Source: Vavraia culicis subsp. floridensis (Eukaryota > Microsporidia > Pleistophoridae). Taken from it: DNA of 64,000 bases. Below the pieces are notes generated by a model that worked only from the letters and a program-made list of their open reading frames with translations, was not told where the DNA came from and searched no databases. Both the position numbers and the translations under genes were made by a program. The stretch spans positions 82,890 to 146,889 of the forward strand of contig NW_007360610.1 in assembly GCF_000192795.1 (NCBI RefSeq). The letters run 5' to 3'. This document shows positions 59,417 to 64,000 of the stretch, in pieces. Positions within the stretch are counted from its first letter, which is position 1; the number at the start of each line of letters is the position of its first letter.

Positions 59417-59905
59417 CTAACGCTTTGCCATATTGTAGAACAGCTTATCACCGGCACTGTCTTTGTCTCTGGTAAACTTCTCTATGTTTTTCTGGATGTA
59501 TGCCGCTTGCCTGTCAACCGATCGCATATTTTTGTTCTGTACGCCTTTCAGTTCCTCTAAATAGGCGTGTATTTCAGAGAAACTCGCCTCCTTTATTTTT
59601 CTTATTCTGGTAATGCGCTTTTCAAGCGCACTCTGCTGCTTAATAATCATCGCACCAAACTTTTCGATTTTTTTGTTTAGGTCAGCAATTATCGCTTTCG
59701 AGTCGAAGTCGTTCAAAAGCGTGCTTATCTCCTTTTTTGTATCGTTAAGCCTCTTTCGCTTCCGGTGCAGCAGTGCCTTTATCTCTTTTTTCTTTTTGTG
59801 GGTGATTGTGCTCAACTCGTTCATGAGATTTGTTCTGAATGCCGTGTTCTCCCTTTTTATTGCATCTCTGAGATCTGCAATTTCTTTCATCGATCTGCTC
59901 TTCAT
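59417..59905 (-). CDS. Coiled-coil protein of unknown function (162 aa)
   Basis: Almost the whole protein is predicted helix with heptad spacing and many Lys/Arg/Glu (KKKKEIKALLHRKRKRLND; ADLNKKIEKFGAMIIKQQSA). There is no signal peptide or membrane helix. It could be a kinetochore, spindle or cytoskeletal component, but no family motif is recognised. The frame begins with TTG at 59908; ATG 59905 or the Met five codons later is more likely. No CCC motif. It lies upstream of RBX1 on the same strand. Confidence 0.7.
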   Translation of the reverse strand: MKSRSMKEIADLRDAIKRENTAFRTNLMNELSTITHKKKKEIKALLHRKRKRLNDTKKEISTLLNDFDSKAIIADLNKKIEKFGAMIIKQQSALEKRITRIRKIKEASFSEIHAYLEELKGVQNKNMRSVDRQAAYIQKNIEKFTRDKDSAGDKLFYNMAKR

Positions 59906-61184
59906 CAACGCATGAACAATTTCTCGTTTTTTGTTCTACTGTTTATGCACTGAAAGAATATGAGGTATTGTTTTTTGAGTCAAGAGCTGTGCTGTTTTTG
60001 TTCACAATACGTAAAGGTTGTTGCTGCTGTATTCGATTGTTTATATCTTTATTTTATGTTGTTAGATTAGGCTTTCTTACCGCTGTGCCTTTTGGTAGGG
60101 GTAAAAAATTAATTTTGACTGGAATGTACCCCTAAGTATTAATGATTTACCTTTTCTCAATTTTTATGTAGAAATGCATTTATCTATATTTTATACATAG
60201 CACCACTTAATAAGCACATTTCTATGTTCCCTATACTTTTCAAACACCCCCATATTACAGCGCTGTTACTAATTTATTGTTTAATTACTTCATTTGCAAT
60301 AAATGAGCGGTTTAAAAACAAATTACTTCGTTTTTCGTAGCGCTGATATTCACAGGAAATAACAAATATTGCAGTTTTAACACAACGAATCCAAAGATCG
60401 GTTCTTAAACTAAGTAATTTAGAAATAAATGATTTAACACGATATAACAATTGTATCCGTAGCAATGCTCCCTATTCTTATGGTTGGTTCAATTGCCATC
60501 ATAGCAAGCAAAAGATGAAGAACTAAAAAGGAATTGGAGTAGGAGTATACAAGCAGCGAGCATGTGGATAAATAATGAAAGTGCATTTGTACGTGTGCTG
60601 CCACCAAGAGTGTGGTAGTGTGCAGTTATACCTGAAGAAAACAGATTTAGAAATTGTGTAAATACAGATTATTGCACAATGAGATGAAATATTGAGTAGG
60701 ATGTAGATTAAAGTATGTTCACATCCACAGTACAAGCATTTGTACTCTATTGTTGTGGGGTGAGAAGCGATGAATGAGCCATTCTTTGTATCAAACGTAA
60801 GTGTTCACAAAAATGATAGCAATAAACAAAATGAAAGTTAAGCTGTGGAAGATTTGCACGTAGCATTTAATGCGACTTGAAAGCGAAAGAATAAATGAAA
60901 CGTGCAGAACCACTTACACCGTGAAGATAAATTGCTGTTTGAAGAGGATTTAGGTGTGCTGATAGAAAATAACTGTTAATTTGTTTTGTAATAACGCAAT
61001 TAGTTCACAGGGCAGAGCACGAGTAACATTTGCTGTGATCTCAAGTGGGCGTTACTAGGAGGTACAACGAAGTACCACCTTTTTACGTTGTGCTAAGCAT
61101 CAGTTTTATGAAGTAGCACGAGTACTTTTACAAACGTACGGTAAAACAGCTATGTAACCATTAATGTGCTTTATTCCACGATTA
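59906..61184. other. Intergenic spacer
   Basis: AT-rich, about 1.3 kb. Frames of 63-70 codons on the minus strand lack features. No RNA gene was recognised. Confidence 0.45.
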
Positions 61185-61598
61185 TCAATACAAATTTGGT
61201 ATAACCTCCTCGTTATTGGTAGCTATCACCTTCAGGTGCCTAATATGCGAATCTCTTCCCTCCTGGTGGTTGGCAGCAATCACCACGTAAATGTAAAACA
61301 CACTGCTCTTGACCATCAACAAAACGGCACCTTCCGGCTCAAACAACGACAACGAGAATATTTTCTCCATACTGTCAGTTGTATCGCCAGCAAACACGTC
61401 CAATTTCTCGGGTGTATAAGAATCATCCTTGAAGTATGAAAGAGTAAGCTGTATGTGATCGATGTACGTTCGTTTGCTGAACGATAACTTTACGAAGTGT
61501 GGCAGGTTGTCATCGGTGTGCCAAAATTCTGAGGTGTCGGGCGACAGCAGTTCTTTCAGACCGTGGTCTCGCTTAAACGATGACAGACGTATGTTCAT
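61185..61598 (-). CDS. APC10: Anaphase-promoting complex subunit 10 (Doc1)
   Basis: The 137-aa protein is the DOC beta-sandwich: FWHTDDNLPHFVKLSFSKRT, KDDSYTPEKLDVFAGD, LFEPEGA and VIAANHQEGRDSHIRHLKV match the family blocks, including ANHQ.GRD.H.R, the substrate-receptor loop. Doc1 with Cdh1/Cdc20 forms the D-box pocket of APC/C. It is shorter than the usual 180-250 residues and ends NEEVIPNLY, without the Ile-Arg tail that binds Cdc27. ATG 61598 follows CGACCCTC. It is divergent from the gene at 62095. Confidence 0.93.
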   Translation of the reverse strand: MNIRLSSFKRDHGLKELLSPDTSEFWHTDDNLPHFVKLSFSKRTYIDHIQLTLSYFKDDSYTPEKLDVFAGDTTDSMEKIFSLSLFEPEGAVLLMVKSSVFYIYVVIAANHQEGRDSHIRHLKVIATNNEEVIPNLY

Positions 61599-62094
61599 GA
61601 GGGTCGTTCATAGCAAAATTAAATTTTGTTGGACGAGAACATTTCATTAAATGTGCATGAGGAGATGGCTTGAATGTGAAGACAGTGTGGTAACACAGAA
61701 TGTTTGTGCGCACATGCCATTTGTACCTTTGCACTTCGTTGCTTGTGAAATGCAGCGTTGCACACGCTCTAAACCCGCATTTCTATACCCGGTCAATCTT
61801 CATTGGTCAAAAAACCGTATACAAACCATGAACAACAAACTATCTCCCTAGCAAACACGTGCACCGGCACAGTTTGCGCTGTATTATTGCCATGATAGCA
61901 TGGTTCCGCTTATAGCTCTCGTATCTACCAATATTTTTGTTTAACACCACGTTAAAGTTCTTTTCTCTTATCGTTACAGAAGAACAAAAATATTTTTAAA
62001 TATTTTTGCTTATGTCGCACCACGTTGAAACATTCCTTCGTATTATTCCGCACTCAGAAAGCGTGCTCATCTCAACCCCTCAAAAACAACGAAA
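61599..62094. other. Divergent promoter region between APC10 and the 185-aa gene
   Basis: 496 bases. C-runs lie at both ends (GGG at 61601-61603, plus strand; CCCC at 62076-62079). A 66-codon ATG frame at 61651-61851 is Cys/His/Trp-mixed and was not accepted. Confidence 0.45.
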
Positions 62095-62652
62095 ATGCAA
62101 AACGATCTGCTGCACTTATCGTATCTAAAGTCGAACAATATCAAATACATCAGCACAGACATAAACGGTCACCCGTTTATAATACCGCATGATCCCTCTA
62201 ACCTTGACCTGTACCGAAAGTGCCTGTCGGATTTCTACGAATTCTACACCTTCATTTCTGAGATCAAATCAACCACCTACAAGGATTTAGCAGAGTATTA
62301 CAAACTGAAATACGAGCTGAAGGGATTGGAAAGTTTAATCACGGAATATAATACGCTCAGAAACGAGCTCGACAAGGAGCCGAAAAAGGAAGGCGTGGTG
62401 TACTACAATGAGGAGGAGGAGCGTGTGCTCAGGGAGAGCAACGAAATGGTAGGCAACGCGAATGCATCGTGTATGTTTGTAGGTCCGTATAATTTGGCGA
62501 TGTTCTACAGACGAATGGGGAGTGAAAAGAATTTTGTTCGTTTTATGAAGGAGGCGAGGAAGAGCGCCATGATGCAGGAGAATTACAATGGGATAGAGTT
62601 GTGTCAGGAAGAGCTAAGAAAGTACAGGAAAGAAAGGAACAAACGTAGGTGA
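62095..62652 (+). CDS. Unassigned soluble protein (185 aa), helix-rich
   Basis: No family was recognised. The middle is helical and charged (YKDLAEYYKLKYELKGLESL), and the last third looks like one or two TPR-type hairpins (GPYNLAMFYRRMGSEKNFVR, then MMQENYNGIELCQEELRKYR). It ends in a basic tail. CCCC at 62076-62079 supports ATG 62095. GC-ended codons resemble those of core genes, so it is likely a conserved cellular protein too diverged to name by eye. Confidence 0.75.
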   Translation: MQNDLLHLSYLKSNNIKYISTDINGHPFIIPHDPSNLDLYRKCLSDFYEFYTFISEIKSTTYKDLAEYYKLKYELKGLESLITEYNTLRNELDKEPKKEGVVYYNEEEERVLRESNEMVGNANASCMFVGPYNLAMFYRRMGSEKNFVRFMKEARKSAMMQENYNGIELCQEELRKYRKERNKRR

Positions 62653-63856
62653 TAGCTGCTGGAATGTACACTTATTCTTGTTGAGATTCTACCAGGAGAT
62701 TATTTCGTTCTGTGTTTCCCCTGCGATAACAAAGGCAATGCAGTGTAAACTTTGTTATTCGAGGCTGATCGTTGGTGCTAACGTAATAAACCAGGATTTG
62801 TGAAGTAATCGCTGTGTGGCGTGCTGCGGGTACAATGTGCACTTTTTTAATGATTTTCCTTTTGGTTCTTTCTCCGTTTGATGATGCCTTCATCGTTGAT
62901 TAAAAATATTTTTACGTTACTGAAAAGAAGGGAACGTACGGAACGGTCTCATACGCTTCACAACCACCATAACAGCAGCATGCTAGGCTTCTACACTCTC
63001 AATCGATATGCCATCCGTAAAACGGGTTAAAAACCATAAAAGCAGGTGAAAGGTGGACCCTAAGCTAATATGGTGCACATATCACATCAGATGAACTAAC
63101 AATGGCACACCTGCTATATATTTGCAACAAAACACGAGTTATGCCAACCAACGCAGGTAAACTGTTGTGTGAGAATGATTTGTTCATTGCCAACATGACG
63201 AAGTAATAATTTTAAGAATACCCGTTAATTACGCCGATTACCAACGACAGCTCCTTCGTAAAAGAGTGGTCAACTTGATTAGTAAACCCTTTCACTTCTC
63301 CCTATCAGGTACACAAACTGTTTTGGGTCGCTCCAAAAATAAATTGATAGTGCTGTAATACGGGGTGTTTGAAAGGCATCAGCAGTACTTGCCATCAGAG
63401 ATGCATGCAAGGACACGATTTGTAAATAAAAATAAATTTTTTTGATCTCAACCAATCTGCTTGCAGCACAAGAACAAAGAAGGTAATAACGTATTGTTGT
63501 TCAGAAAGGTAAGTTTAATATTGTTATGAGAAGTATAATTTTGGCAATGGTGTTTCTTAAACAATAACTAAGTTTATAAAAAGCCGTTTTATATGAATTG
63601 TAGCTAAATAATGGCAGCAAATGCTATTTTATAATATTTTTATGTTAATCATACCTTATAAAGTGTACAATCGAGCGGTGCTTCTTTTTTTCCTCCTTTG
63701 CGCAGAGCGTGTTTCAGGGGTATATATGGTGAATTAAACCGCATACGTTGTAATTCACAGGTGTTTTGAGCGTTACTCCGCCATTTCATCAAACAAAGCA
63801 GTGATTCCCGTGCTGTAATTTATCAGCTGTACAAAAAAACAAGCAACTCATTTCCC
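62653..63856. other. Intergenic spacer
   Basis: 1.2 kb. A 73-codon minus frame from ATG 62893 shows no recognisable feature. From 63400 it is AT-rich. TTTCCC at 63851-63856 leads into the edge gene. Confidence 0.45.
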
Positions 63857-64000
63857 ATGCCAACAAATAAATCAAAGGTGTACCAACTGCTCCTCTCGAT
63901 GGGAACGTTACTGACAGTAAGCATACTTGCACCCTTTCTTATCGAGCAATACATTGCTCTGATTCTAATTGCAGTCGTTTACATGTCATCATCGATCTCA
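63857..64000 (+). CDS. Membrane protein, 5' part, cut by the right edge
   Basis: ATG 63857 directly follows TTTCCC. The 48 visible codons begin MPTNKSKVYQLLLSMGTLLT and form one or two hydrophobic helices (LLTVSILAPFLIEQYIALIL). It is likely a multi-pass transporter or similar; the family cannot be told. Confidence 0.6.
   Translation, partial: MPTNKSKVYQLLLSMGTLLTVSILAPFLIEQYIALILIAVVYMSSSIS

Noticed and set aside
61651..61851. 66-codon ATG ORF between APC10 and the 185-aa gene
   Set aside because: Lies in a divergent promoter region, without motif or recognisable pattern.
62672..62893. 73-codon minus-strand ATG ORF
   Set aside because: No start motif and no family resemblance; too short to support.

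Overview
The window looks like nuclear DNA of a microsporidian, most likely a larger-genome member of the Trachipleistophora/Vavraia type. The reasons are: intron-free and shortened versions of strictly eukaryotic proteins (coatomer alpha, Cdc48, Rpt5, Rbx1, Apc10, V-ATPase subunit a, tricalbin); a CCC or CCCC motif about 0 to 30 bases before many start codons, as described in microsporidia; mitosome-type functions (frataxin, FAD glycerol-3-phosphate dehydrogenase); and large fast-evolving leucine-rich-repeat (LRR) proteins. The genus is inferred. No rRNA, tRNA, CRISPR array or intact transposon was recognised. Intergenic spaces are long, often 0.5-2 kb.

Layout. 0-6.2 kb: a gene start cut by the left edge, an AC19-like RNA polymerase subunit, a small two-helix ORF and a tricalbin. 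6.2-14 kb: a long AT-rich spacer with a dispersed 279-bp repeat and a tiny membrane ORF, a 934-aa LRR gene with a 69-bp tandem duplication at its 5' end, and a repeat-bearing surface protein. 15-24 kb: coatomer alpha, a tail-anchored TBC protein, mitochondrial-type glycerol-3-phosphate dehydrogenase, a 46-aa ORF and a Tpa1/OGFOD1-like oxygenase. 24-28.6 kb: the second 279-bp repeat, a GC-richer stretch without clear genes and small membrane ORFs. 28.7-36.8 kb: a core block of Cdc48, Rpt5, frataxin and alanyl-tRNA synthetase. 38.2-51.5 kb: an AT-rich accessory island with two secreted proteins, a PPxY membrane protein and two LRR proteins. 52.8-62.7 kb: V-ATPase subunit a, an RPA43-like subunit, a Cdc4-like F-box/WD40 protein, Rbx1, a coiled-coil protein, Apc10 and an unassigned protein, with several short tandem repeats between them. 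A membrane protein is cut by the right edge.

Functions cluster around ubiquitin-dependent turnover (Cdc4-like and Rbx1 for SCF, Apc10 for APC/C, Cdc48 and Rpt5 downstream), membrane traffic and contacts (coatomer alpha, TBC protein, tricalbin, V-ATPase) and the mitosome. The accessory island and the first LRR gene carry the lineage-specific part. The best candidates for undescribed biology are the LRR family with its shared N-terminal region, the secreted pair, the PPxY protein, and the tandemly repeated start-proximal elements in front of two core genes.
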